Shown here: positions 44,243 to 52,885 of the stretch, piece by piece
How the letters are laid out: the number at the start of each line of letters is the position of its first letter
How positions within the stretch are numbered: position 1 is the first letter of the stretch
From: Chryseobacterium sp. C-71
GTDB taxonomy: Bacteria; Bacteroidota; Bacteroidia; Flavobacteriales; Weeksellaceae
Reading direction: 5' to 3'
Assembly (NCBI RefSeq): GCF_020911865.1
Contig: NZ_CP087131.1
Span: 992,001 to 1,056,000 of the forward strand
DNA: 64,000 bases
Notes under the pieces: generated by a model
The model's database searches: none
Told to the model about the DNA's origin: nothing
What the model saw: the letters and a program-made list of their open reading frames with translations, nothing else
Made by a program: the position numbers and the translations under genes

Positions 44243-45220
44243 ATGGAAAAAGTTTTTATTGGAATTGACATTAGTAAACTAACTCTGGATGTTTTCGTTA
44301 AGGGAGGTTCTAAAACACAGCATTATCAAATTGAGAATAATTCGAAAGCTATCAAAAAGTTTTTCAAAAGTTTCTCCAATACTGCAGATACCGTTGTAGG
44401 AATGGAAAATACAGGAAGGTATAATTTTGAACTTTACGAAGTTCTAAGTAATATGGACCTTTTAGTTTTTGTTATAAATCCACTTCATTTAAAGAAAAGC
44501 ATCGGTTTTTTAAGGGGTAAGAATGATAAACTCGACAGTCAGAGAATTTGTATTTTTTTGGAGAAAAACCACATGGATTTAGAGCCTTGGATTGCTAAAT
44601 CTTCAGAGATTCAAAAGATAAGTTTACTCAATGCAGAACGTAGACACAGAGTAAAAATAAAAGCAGGTTTATTAAGACAGATGAAAGATTTAAGCTTTCT
44701 TAAAAATCATACAGATAAGGAAATTATAAAACTTAATAAACAATTGATTTTACTTTTAGACAAGCAGATTAAAACAGTTGAGAAAAAGATGGTAGAGATT
44801 ATTGAATCGAATGTAGAATTGAAGGATCAATATAAAAGAATACAGACTGTCCCAGGTGTTGGAAAAGTATTGGCTACTATGCTAATTGTTAAAACTAATG
44901 GATTTACAGAGATTCAATCGGCAAGAAAGATGGCTTGTTATTCAGGGGTAGTTCCGTTTGATCATCGCTCAGGTTCATCAATCTATTACAAACCTCGAGT
45001 CTCTACGATGGCTGATAAGGAATTAAAAAAGATTTTACATTTAGCTGCGTTGAGCTCCATAAGATTGAAAAATGATCTCGCTTCATATTTTCAAAGAAAG
45101 GTTTTAGAGGGAAAGAATAAAATGTCTGTCTTAAATGCAATTAGAAATAAAATCATACACAGAGTTTATGCTCTGATAAAAAATAATTCTGTGTATAAAA
45201 ATAATTTGCTTATGTCATAG
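44243..45220 (+). CDS. IS110 family transposase, copy 2
   Basis: The 325-residue protein is identical to the copy at 41157. See that entry for domains. The codon for Leu near the C-terminus is CTG here and TTG in copy 1. Confidence 0.93.
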   Translation: MEKVFIGIDISKLTLDVFVKGGSKTQHYQIENNSKAIKKFFKSFSNTADTVVGMENTGRYNFELYEVLSNMDLLVFVINPLHLKKSIGFLRGKNDKLDSQRICIFLEKNHMDLEPWIAKSSEIQKISLLNAERRHRVKIKAGLLRQMKDLSFLKNHTDKEIIKLNKQLILLLDKQIKTVEKKMVEIIESNVELKDQYKRIQTVPGVGKVLATMLIVKTNGFTEIQSARKMACYSGVVPFDHRSGSSIYYKPRVSTMADKELKKILHLAALSSIRLKNDLASYFQRKVLEGKNKMSVLNAIRNKIIHRVYALIKNNSVYKNNLLMS

Positions 45221-45256
45221 AAATCGAACTGACGAGCGACTGACGATACAGGTAAA

Positions 45257-45550
45257 TTATTTATCAAATTTCTTTTTCGCAAGATTTGGCAGGTCTTCAT
45301 ACCTTCCTTCAATCAATGCTAATTTCTTTGCCTGAGACCATTTCTTGATCTTTTTCTCAAATTCAATTGCTTGTTCAATGTCCATAAACTGGCAGAAATA
45401 GACTAACTGCAAAGGTCGTCTTGAGAAGGTGTATGAGCCGAAGTGTTTTCCGTCCTGATGTTCGTCAAAACGTTTGTAGACATTTTCGGTGACACCTGTG
45501 TAATAGGTGTTGTCGGCACAAAGTAGGATGTAAACAAATGAAGTTTGCAT
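45257..45550 (-). CDS. GIY-YIG domain protein (UPF0213-like)
   Basis: I chose the ATG at 45550 (97 residues, the usual size); a longer frame starting at 45592 would take its first residues from the repeat. The nuclease-like domain shows VYILLCADNTYYTGVT (GIY and YIG elements) and then RFDEHQDGKHFGSYT with the Arg/His positions. ALIEGRYEDLPNLAKK is the family's usual C-terminus. These single-domain proteins are common in Bacteroidota; a nuclease role is plausible but unproven. Confidence 0.85.
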   Translation of the reverse strand: MQTSFVYILLCADNTYYTGVTENVYKRFDEHQDGKHFGSYTFSRRPLQLVYFCQFMDIEQAIEFEKKIKKWSQAKKLALIEGRYEDLPNLAKKKFDK

Positions 45551-45589
45551 GATTAATTGTATTAATAAGTTTTGATTCAATGGGGTCGT

Positions 45590-46063
45590 CACTTCAAGTG
45601 ATTTTTGAAAAAAATCGTATCGAAAAGTTTTTTGAATGGAAGACAGATTTTATTCTTCGGTTCACGGGTTCTCGATACATTTTTCTCCGCTGCGCTGCGA
45701 GAAACACTCGAACTGACGGGAGATGACTGACGGAGCGTATTTGGTATTGTGTAAACGAAACGTCACTTCGAGTAGATTTTTGAAAAAAATCGTATCGAGA
45801 AGTTTGTGAATGGAAGACAGATTTCGTGCTTCGGTTCACGGGTTCTCGATACACCCCGATTTCATCGGGACACTCACTGACGAGCGACTGACGAAGCGAA
45901 TTTGATGTTGTGGAAACCGGACGTCACTTCGAGTAGATTTTTGAAGAAAATCGTATCGAGAAGCTTGTGAATGAAAGACAGATTTCGTGCTTCGTTTCAC
46001 GGGTTCTCGATACATCCCGATTTCATCGGGACACTCGAACTGACGGAGCGACTGACGGAGCCT
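45590..46063. repeat. Three tandem mosaic repeat units R5-R7
   Basis: Units start at about 45591, 45762 and 45923, a spacing of 171 and 161 bases. All have gtcacttcgagtagattttt, atcgtatcgagaag and cttcggttcacgggttctcg-type blocks. R5 has the ttttctccgctgcgctgcga middle. R6 and R7 have cccgatttcatcggga, itself a small hairpin. Intact IS targets (cactcgaact) are in R5 and R7. No gene is supported in this 475-bp gap. Confidence 0.85.
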
Positions 46064-46068
46064 ATTAT

Positions 46069-46761
46069 TTACACTGGATCAGCAGGTGGAGCTTCCGGCA
46101 GCCCGCTTGGGGTGTCGTGGATGATGTAGTCGTTGTACTTGGCTTCGTTGGTTTCGTAGAAAATATCCTGACCGATGCCTGCGTATTTTGTAAGCAGTTG
46201 GTAGAGTTTGTTGAGCGCTTCTACTCTACTTTCTGTAGCGACATCACGATCGGAGATCCCTTGAGCCTGCGCATCGATAGCGATATCCAGAGCATCACGT
46301 TGGGTGATAAGCGTGTTGATTTTGTCTGAAGTGAGACCTTCATCAGAAAGTTCAGTGAGATATTTATCTGCGGTAAGGCTCATGATTTTGGCGACACGTA
46401 CAATTTCAGCATCGCTTTGCTGACTGATTAAGGCATTGCCAAATTCCTTGTATTTGGCACTGTGCTGTCCGAAAACATTTTCTGCCGCATTAAAAATACT
46501 GCGCATGGATTTTTCCAGGGCTTTTCTTGCAGCGTCTTTTTGTTCGGTGAGATTGATTTTGATGGCTTCGAGCTGTTCATCGCTTGGGAAACTGTCTACG
46601 ATGTTTCGGGCGGTCGTCAGTTCGGTCTTTTTTGCGGCATTGTAGCCACGGTCTGTAAATTCGGTGATGTCTCTGTCGATTAAATCGATTAATTCATCTG
46701 CTTTTTGTTTCAGTACTGCATCTGCCAATCTGAAACTACGGATAACCTGTTCTTTTTTCAT
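46069..46761 (-). CDS. Orphan helical protein of unknown function
   Basis: The 230-residue protein (MKKEQVIRSFRLADAVLKQK) is rich in Glu, Asp, Ala and Lys and predicted to be mainly helical. It has a low-complexity Pro-rich end (SGLPEAPPADPV). It has no signal peptide or membrane segment. Its base composition is visibly more GC-rich than its neighbours, suggesting later acquisition. The stop codon is only a few bases from repeat unit R7. No family is recognised. Confidence 0.7.
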   Translation of the reverse strand: MKKEQVIRSFRLADAVLKQKADELIDLIDRDITEFTDRGYNAAKKTELTTARNIVDSFPSDEQLEAIKINLTEQKDAARKALEKSMRSIFNAAENVFGQHSAKYKEFGNALISQQSDAEIVRVAKIMSLTADKYLTELSDEGLTSDKINTLITQRDALDIAIDAQAQGISDRDVATESRVEALNKLYQLLTKYAGIGQDIFYETNEAKYNDYIIHDTPSGLPEAPPADPV

Positions 46762-46825
46762 AATTGATTTGTTTTTGTGTTTAAAATATAGTTTTGAAAT
46801 CTAGTTTATCTTTTTCGTTCATTCA

Positions 46826-47050
46826 TCAACTTTTACAAAAAGCCTGTAAAGCATTGGTAGATAACAAATTGTACTTGATTGCCTCTTCGAACTGGTTGAT
46901 CGCCTCTTCGAACTGCTTGATTGCTTCTTCGAAACAGTTGATTGCCTTAACGAAGTACTTGAACGACCTTTCGAAGAGGTTGATTGCCTCAGTGAAATGC
47001 TTGAATGCTGTTTCTAATTGGTTGAAGCGGTCTTCGAACTCCTTGAGCAA
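46826..47050 (-). CDS. Possible heptad-repeat (coiled-coil) small protein, 21-bp DNA repeat
   Basis: The minus strand has a 74-codon open frame from a TTG; no ATG is in frame. The DNA is a degenerate 21-bp tandem repeat, so the peptide repeats every seven residues (FEEAIKQ, FEEAINQ, FEEAIKY, FTEAINL), an ideal coiled-coil pattern. The plus strand over the same bases is also open (46794-47060, LIASSN-type heptads). Whether either is translated is uncertain. It may be a minisatellite or the remnant of a tail- or stalk-like protein. Confidence 0.4.
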   Translation of the reverse strand: MLKEFEDRFNQLETAFKHFTEAINLFERSFKYFVKAINCFEEAIKQFEEAINQFEEAIKYNLLSTNALQAFCKS

Positions 47051-47064
47051 TCAAACGTAATGCT

Positions 47065-47175
47065 TTATTGTTTTTTTGAGTTCAGTAGGTTGTTGGTTAC
47101 AATTTTGGGGTTATGGGATCCGATGGTGCCGGAAACCTGCGCATGAACTGCGGAATTATTTTTAAATATCATCAT
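47065..47175 (-). CDS. Possible 36-residue small protein
   Basis: The frame ATGATG...TAA encodes MMIFKNNSAVHAQVSGTIGS and 16 more residues. It lies just upstream of the heptad-repeat frame on the same strand, offset by one reading frame across an A7 run. The two could once have been one gene, although a TGA would still separate them. This is weak evidence from position and composition only. Confidence 0.25.
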   Translation of the reverse strand: MMIFKNNSAVHAQVSGTIGSHNPKIVTNNLLNSKKQ

Positions 47176-47253
47176 TTTGTTTTTGTTGTTCTTAAAACAA
47201 ATATAAAAATATTTTTGAATACAATGGAATTGAGATTGTAACTTTTTTATGGG

Positions 47254-47278
47254 AAAACCTCGCAGAGGGCGAGGTTTT
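47254..47278 (-). terminator. Terminator of the nuclease-NTPase gene
   Basis: Perfect 10-bp arms aaaacctcgc and gcgaggtttt flank a 5-base loop, 28 bases after the stop of the 47307-49784 gene. The minus-strand tail is less T-rich than usual. Confidence 0.65.
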
Positions 47279-47306
47279 ATGTATATTGCTATTTTCAGAT
47301 AAAATC

Positions 47307-49784
47307 TTATTGTAGTTTACTTTCTATTTTTTGAATATCTGCAATCAAATCTTCATTAATATAATCTACTGGTCTACCAAAAATTCTTAATACCGCATTT
47401 GCCTGTTTTTTTTCTTCTTCTACTAAATACTCAATAAATAGTTTAACAGCCTCAACCCTTTCACTTAAATTTCTATATCCATTTTGCTCTGATAGAGGGA
47501 AGATATTCTTGATTTTTTCAAAATGTTCTTGAGAAAAAATAGGAGTATCTTGCAATATAAGATCAATATAATGGAATTTTTTTATTAGTTCTTTAAAATA
47601 ATAATAGCCCTTTGATGAAATGCATAAATTAATATTGTTCTCAATTTTTTTAAGTTCAACATCAGATAAAAATTCTTCGGATTCTAGCAATTCGTATTCA
47701 ATTAATTTTTCGATTGAATCAATAATAAAACTTGTTCTGTATCCCAAATCTTTAAAAGATGATAAAACATCTTCTAAAGACAAATATTTATTTGCAATTC
47801 CTTTTGTTTCATATGTTTGAAAAAATCTTTTGAGAACAAAGTAATTTATAAAATGATCATTTGAATCTTTGGGAGGGATAAATATATTATTAATAATACT
47901 ATACTCTGAGTTATAATATAGTTTATTCTGTAGACCTAGAGATTTTACAAACTCATGAATTGGAATTACTTGTTTATTTTTCCTATCGTTTTCCTTGTAA
48001 ACTTCTCTAAGAATATAACTGCTGACATCAGTGTGACCTGAAGTTAAAAATTGTTTGAAAACTCTTAATCCTTCACGTATATTTGGATATGTTGTAAAAC
48101 TTAAAAAATCAATAAGATTGCTATTACTTTTAGAAAATAGTGAGTCTTTCAAGCCTGATAAAAACTCAATAACAGATTGGTTTGAAATTTCAATTTTCAA
48201 ACCTCTTCTAGTGATTGAAGACGAAGTACCCTCCAATTTATTTAAATGTTCCAAAGTAAAATCAATTCTTTTTAATAGAACTTCGGAGTACTTTGGTGCT
48301 GTTATATGATATACATTTGATTCGTATGCATCAAAAGGACTCTTATTGCGCCATTTATAATAGTAGCCTTCCCTTAATGAAAAAATAACTCCACTATTTG
48401 AATTTCTTGATAGTGAATGTGCATATAAGAAAATCTGTTCTTGAATGTCAATTTTGTATTGATCAGCATTATCTATAATAACAATTATTCGCTTTCGTCT
48501 ATCTCTAATTAAATAGTTATTTAAATGTTCTAAATGTTTGGAATAATTTGATAATTTATTTGTTAAAAAAGATGCTAATAAAGGGTCATATATCTCGTTC
48601 TTGTCTTGAGCATAAAGCCAAATACTTTCATTATTTTGTTTTATTTCTTTCTGATAGATTCTTTTTAATGCTTTGAGTTTATGCAGTTCCAAAGCTTCAT
48701 ATTTTTCAATTAACTTTTCATAGATTTCTTTAGATATTGTAGAATGTTCAAAAGAATGATTGGCTTCATAAAACTCACGAAAATCAATGTAAATTACTAA
48801 ATGATTCTGTTCAAATTCTTCATCTTTTGTTTTGAACAGATGATTTATAAAGGTTGTTTTTCCTGCACCCTTCGTTCCAATAATAATGATTGGTTTTGGT
48901 GGAGTTGGATTTTTTATATTGATAATATCAAAATTAATCTCTTCACTAATTTGATCAACAATACTAATTGTGTTTACAGCTTTTACAACGTTGGCTATTT
49001 CTGGCACTTTATCTGCAAATAATCTTTCAATTTCATCTCTGTTCTTTTTTATTTCTTTATTCTCAACAAAACATTCTTTAATAAAATCGATATCGTCTTC
49101 AATTTCTGATGAAAATATTTCACCAAAAAAACGGTCAATCAGTGGAGAGATTTGAGCGCTAAGATTATTTCTATCTATCTCTTTATCACGATTTAATAAT
49201 GTTGATAGGATTGTTTTCGCTTCTATATCGATTGGTAAATAATCAAATTTAAAACCTCCGTGATTTACTATAGCAAATTTTGATGTATTTTCAAAAAATT
49301 CTACAAATCTACTTTTGATATCTTCTATGTCGTGAAATAATAAACAAAAATTATCTTTCCAGTCAGTTCCGTCAGTATTAAAAAATTTACCTATAATAAA
49401 CTGCTTTCCATTAGTTATAATACCATATTGAAGACCAATATCTCCACAGTAACTACGTATTTGCGTGATAACATCAATATTCTCTTTGTAAATACTTTTA
49501 AACTTTGTTTTTTTGTGTCCAGATGGTAAAATAAATTCTTTAAAAGCCCTTTTAGCTTCTACAACAAAAGAAATTGCTGGACAACTAATTTTGTAATCAA
49601 AATAACCAGAATCTAAATGACCTTCTCTTTTTATTTCTTTTTCATCCCATCCTAATACGTTCAATAAATAATTGTCTATTATCTTAGATCTCGTATCTGA
49701 TTCATTATGATCTTGTATTATAAAACCTTCAATATCTTCTTTTATCTTTTCAAATTCAAGATAAGACTCGTCAATATTTTTCAT
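47307..49784 (-). CDS. Restriction-like nuclease domain fused to P-loop NTPase; candidate defence protein
   Basis: The 825-residue protein starts with a type I restriction HsdR_N-like PD-(D/E)XK domain (about 25-170): DTRSKIIDNYLLNVLGW, Asp63 in YFDYKI, Glu76-x-Lys78 in FVVEAKRA, and Gln108 in VITQIRSY. A helical linker is followed by an AAA/STAND-like NTPase with Walker A GTKGAGKT at 303-310 and Walker B IIVIIDNADQ at 432-441. The C-terminal ~300 residues are helical and may be winged-helix and sensor regions. No methylase or helicase gene accompanies it. It is bounded by the IS/repeat island. Role in phage defence is inference. Confidence 0.78.
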   Translation of the reverse strand: MKNIDESYLEFEKIKEDIEGFIIQDHNESDTRSKIIDNYLLNVLGWDEKEIKREGHLDSGYFDYKISCPAISFVVEAKRAFKEFILPSGHKKTKFKSIYKENIDVITQIRSYCGDIGLQYGIITNGKQFIIGKFFNTDGTDWKDNFCLLFHDIEDIKSRFVEFFENTSKFAIVNHGGFKFDYLPIDIEAKTILSTLLNRDKEIDRNNLSAQISPLIDRFFGEIFSSEIEDDIDFIKECFVENKEIKKNRDEIERLFADKVPEIANVVKAVNTISIVDQISEEINFDIINIKNPTPPKPIIIIGTKGAGKTTFINHLFKTKDEEFEQNHLVIYIDFREFYEANHSFEHSTISKEIYEKLIEKYEALELHKLKALKRIYQKEIKQNNESIWLYAQDKNEIYDPLLASFLTNKLSNYSKHLEHLNNYLIRDRRKRIIVIIDNADQYKIDIQEQIFLYAHSLSRNSNSGVIFSLREGYYYKWRNKSPFDAYESNVYHITAPKYSEVLLKRIDFTLEHLNKLEGTSSSITRRGLKIEISNQSVIEFLSGLKDSLFSKSNSNLIDFLSFTTYPNIREGLRVFKQFLTSGHTDVSSYILREVYKENDRKNKQVIPIHEFVKSLGLQNKLYYNSEYSIINNIFIPPKDSNDHFINYFVLKRFFQTYETKGIANKYLSLEDVLSSFKDLGYRTSFIIDSIEKLIEYELLESEEFLSDVELKKIENNINLCISSKGYYYFKELIKKFHYIDLILQDTPIFSQEHFEKIKNIFPLSEQNGYRNLSERVEAVKLFIEYLVEEEKKQANAVLRIFGRPVDYINEDLIADIQKIESKLQ

Positions 49785-50128
49785 TATGTTTAGTATTAAT
49801 AATTACAGTTTTTATATTGTATGATATTTGAATTGACAGTTCGTAATTCAAACTTTTATTTTTTAAAAATAGATAATTACGTGCACTAAAGCAACTTTTA
49901 TTTCAAACTCAAATGAAAAACTTAAAGCTCTACAATCTCTATACATACAAAGCCTTAAAAATTCTTAAATAAAATCCCATTTCTCATTCATTCGGGAATT
50001 GAAGAATATAAAAACCTGCTCTACTCCACTGAAATACAGTCAATTTTATTTTTAACAAAAGATTATATTTTCTCTTATAGTTTTGTAACCTTCTTATCAA
50101 TAGTTTTGTCTTATTAATAAAAAACTCA
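49785..50128. other. 344-bp intergenic region with divergent promoters
   Basis: No gene is supported. Two exact TAnnTTTG elements (TAGTTTTG at 50078-50085 and 50101-50108) lie ahead of the DUF5686 gene on the plus strand. The left half is AT-rich and must hold the promoter of the nuclease-NTPase gene; nothing clear was seen for it. Confidence 0.4.
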
Positions 50129-52612
50129 ATGACAAAACTTTTATCCGCTCTGTTTTTATTCACTACCCTTTTGTTTTTCGGACAAAATCAACTGAAAGTT
50201 TTAAACAAAACCACTAAAAAGCCAATTGAAAATGCAACCGTTTACTGCGAAGACAATCTTCTCGGGAAAACCAATTATGAAGGCGTTTTATCGTTTAAAA
50301 CGAAATGTAAAAAGGTAGAAGTTCTTGCCAGCAATTTTGAAGATGATTTAGTGGATGTTAAAAAATCGATGGAAGTTTCGATGCAGCCTCTATCCGATAA
50401 AATGAGCAATATAGACAGAGTGGTGATTCAGGATAAAAGTGATCCGAGAGCGTTGAGAATTTTAGATGAACTCAACAAAAGAGCCAAAGAAAACTCTCCA
50501 AAATCTTTAGATTCTTATAATTTTAAATCGTATGCTAAATTTTCTATCGATGTTGATCAAGATACGATTGATACGTTTAAAAAATTCTTAGCCGTACGAA
50601 AAGACTCTCTTTCAAAAGTTGAGAAAACAGATTTTAAGCAGAAAGAAAAAGAAATAAAAGATTCTCTAATCGGAGAAGATCTACTTGACGCTTCCCAGGA
50701 AAGCCAGATGTTTCTTTGGGAAAAAGCAACGGAATATAAATACTCTAAAAGTTTTGGCGAAAAAACCAATATCATCGACAACAGAATGTCGGGTTTTAAA
50801 AATCCGATTTATGAAGCGGTGGCGATTAATCTTTCTCATCTAGACCGAACTCCACGACAGTTGAGACCGGAAAACAGAAAGCTTTTTAATTTCTACCTTT
50901 CAGATACTTTGCAGATTGACGGCAGAAAAACATTCGTCATTAAATTCAAGGAAATCACCAACAAGAAAAAGCAGAACCCAAGAAAATTTAACGGTAAAAT
51001 CTATGTCGATTCTGAAACATACGCTCTGAAAAGGTTTGAAAGCGCCAATAAAAAAAGAAATGAAGGCGACATCGTCTCTGTCTGGAAACCTATTAACGGA
51101 AAATGGTTTCTGGATTATGAAGATATTAAACTGAAAATGGGCGACCAGACTTTTAATATCTCAAAGAAAGACAGCGTAAAAACCGATACTTTGAAGAAAG
51201 GTCAACATCTCAGCGACCGACATAAATACAACCAGAAAACATTTGGAAATTACCTGTATGTAAAAAACCGATTCTTTGATTTTGAACTTAATAAAGAACA
51301 AAAGGCATCAGAATTCAAAGGCTATTCTCTGGAAATGAAAAACTCAGACGGAAGTCTGCTTGAAAAATACAGAACCGACAGTCTTACCGCAAGAGAAAGC
51401 GCAACCTATACGAAAATTGACAGCTTTGTACAGAAACATGATTTTGAGAAAAAACTGAGCTTTCTGACCCAAATGCTGAGAGGAAATCTGCGATATAAAA
51501 TCATTGATTTTGACCTGACTAAATTTTTCAGTTACGATAAATACCAGGGTTTACGATTAGGGGCAGGCGTAAAACTGAATGAAAAATTCAGCAAAACATT
51601 TTCTCCGGACGGATATTTCGGTTACGGATTTAAAGATCACACCTGGAAATACGGTTTAGGTTTAGATGTAAAATTATCTTCCCAAAAAACCTCGATTTTC
51701 AGAGTTGATTATGTGGATGATGTTTTTGCAGCAGGAAGATTCAGCAATACTATGTGGGATATGATGATGAAAGTAAACGACATTAATCTTGACCTTCACA
51801 ATGCCAATTTCTATAAAAATCAAAAATGGGGAGCGTCTTATCTTTATGATATTTCGAATTCTTTAAGCATGAAAATTGCCGTGAATAAAGAAAAACAACA
51901 GGCTCTTTTTGATTATAACTATAAAAATTTAGGCAACCAATTCGATAATACCAGTGCCACTTTATCCTTCAAATTCTCTCCAAATGATAAAAATATCATG
52001 ACGCCAAGCGGAAAATACACCTATGAAAAAGGGTTTCCTCAAGTCTATGTGAATTTCGAAAAAGGTTTTGAAACTTTAAACGGAGATCTTGATTACAACC
52101 GATTAGACGCTTTGATTATTCATCAGTTCAGATCTAAATTGGGTTACACCAACATCAAACTTTTCGGTGGAATTTCTTCAGGAACAGCTCCGATTTGGAA
52201 GAATTTTGAAATTGCAGGTCAGAACGACAGAAATCCGGAACATTGGTATTCAAACATCAATACTCCGAATAATTTAGCTTTCGCAACGATGCCTTCAGGA
52301 ACTTTCTTTGCCGATAAATTTGTAGCCTTTAAGGTTTCACAATATCTTCCTTTCAGATTTAAAACGATTGGATCGAGATATTCAAACATCGAACTGGAAT
52401 ATCAGGCCGCGATTGGAGATTTTAAAAACCGAGGCGACCATCAGTTTGATTTCCAGGTTTTGGATCATTATTATCAGGAAGTTGGTTTGATCTGGAATCG
52501 ATTCTTAGGAAGAAATTTCGGGGTTGGATTTTCTTACAGATTGGGACATTATCAGACTTCAGAGTTTAAAGATAATTTTGGGATTAAACTGAGATTTAAT
52601 GTTTTGAATTAA
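50129..52612 (+). CDS. DUF5686 outer-membrane protein with carboxypeptidase-like regulatory domain
   Basis: The 827-residue protein has a signal peptide (MTKLLSALFLFTTLLFFGQ), then a CarboxypepD_reg-like beta-sandwich (about 20-90: VLNKTTKKPIENATVYCED). A long middle region follows, and a C-terminal beta-barrel runs from about 480 to 827, ending FGIKLRFNVLN with a terminal aromatic/hydrophobic strand. The family is common in Bacteroidota and is presumed to be an outer-membrane barrel; the function is unknown. Confidence 0.88.
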   Translation: MTKLLSALFLFTTLLFFGQNQLKVLNKTTKKPIENATVYCEDNLLGKTNYEGVLSFKTKCKKVEVLASNFEDDLVDVKKSMEVSMQPLSDKMSNIDRVVIQDKSDPRALRILDELNKRAKENSPKSLDSYNFKSYAKFSIDVDQDTIDTFKKFLAVRKDSLSKVEKTDFKQKEKEIKDSLIGEDLLDASQESQMFLWEKATEYKYSKSFGEKTNIIDNRMSGFKNPIYEAVAINLSHLDRTPRQLRPENRKLFNFYLSDTLQIDGRKTFVIKFKEITNKKKQNPRKFNGKIYVDSETYALKRFESANKKRNEGDIVSVWKPINGKWFLDYEDIKLKMGDQTFNISKKDSVKTDTLKKGQHLSDRHKYNQKTFGNYLYVKNRFFDFELNKEQKASEFKGYSLEMKNSDGSLLEKYRTDSLTARESATYTKIDSFVQKHDFEKKLSFLTQMLRGNLRYKIIDFDLTKFFSYDKYQGLRLGAGVKLNEKFSKTFSPDGYFGYGFKDHTWKYGLGLDVKLSSQKTSIFRVDYVDDVFAAGRFSNTMWDMMMKVNDINLDLHNANFYKNQKWGASYLYDISNSLSMKIAVNKEKQQALFDYNYKNLGNQFDNTSATLSFKFSPNDKNIMTPSGKYTYEKGFPQVYVNFEKGFETLNGDLDYNRLDALIIHQFRSKLGYTNIKLFGGISSGTAPIWKNFEIAGQNDRNPEHWYSNINTPNNLAFATMPSGTFFADKFVAFKVSQYLPFRFKTIGSRYSNIELEYQAAIGDFKNRGDHQFDFQVLDHYYQEVGLIWNRFLGRNFGVGFSYRLGHYQTSEFKDNFGIKLRFNVLN

Positions 52613-52835
52613 TTTTGTTGATATCACGTAATAATCCCGATGCTTAATTTAAATGCAAAATTCGCTAAGATTTTCTTTAAATTCTTTATGTATATTTTTC
52701 GTTCGCAAATGAAATTCGCCGATACCTTAAATTAAATAAAAAAATGATAGGCAAAGGCGTTCCACTCAGCAAAGTCCACAAGCATTTTTGACTGATTATT
52801 AATGCAGATCGTTCTTGTAGTACTAAAATAAAAAA

Positions 52836-52862
52836 ATGCACAACTTAATAAAAGCTGTGCAT
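52836..52862 (-). terminator. Terminator of the first YceI gene
   Basis: Arms atgcaca and tgtgcat flank a 13-base loop. On the minus strand the hairpin is followed by a T-run (forward A6 at about 52831). Confidence 0.65.
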
Positions 52863-52885
52863 GATGATTTATGAAAATTTTAACC

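Larger units (their letters stand above)
44033..45223 (+). mobile_element. IS110-family insertion sequence, copy 2 (1191 bp)
   Basis: It has the same ends and length as copy 1, in the same orientation, and is inserted at the same TC of the repeat. One synonymous difference (C at 45173) was seen. The target here has the tttttctccgcttcgct middle module, unlike copy 1. Confidence 0.9.

Noticed and set aside
45594..45854. 86-codon open frame on the minus strand
   Set aside because: It lies wholly in the mosaic repeats and its peptide just repeats the repeat sequence (MYREPVNR twice).
40675..46063. CRISPR array
   Set aside because: Units are ~150 bp, imperfect, mosaic and lack unique spacers of constant size; no cas genes are present.
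45967..46329. 120-codon open frame on the plus strand
   Set aside because: It runs from repeat R7 antisense into the orphan gene at 46069 and has no protein-like features.
46794..47060. Plus-strand 88-codon frame over the heptad repeat
   Set aside because: It is open only because the 21-bp period avoids stops; the minus-strand reading gives a better coiled-coil pattern. Kept as a note in the repeat finding.
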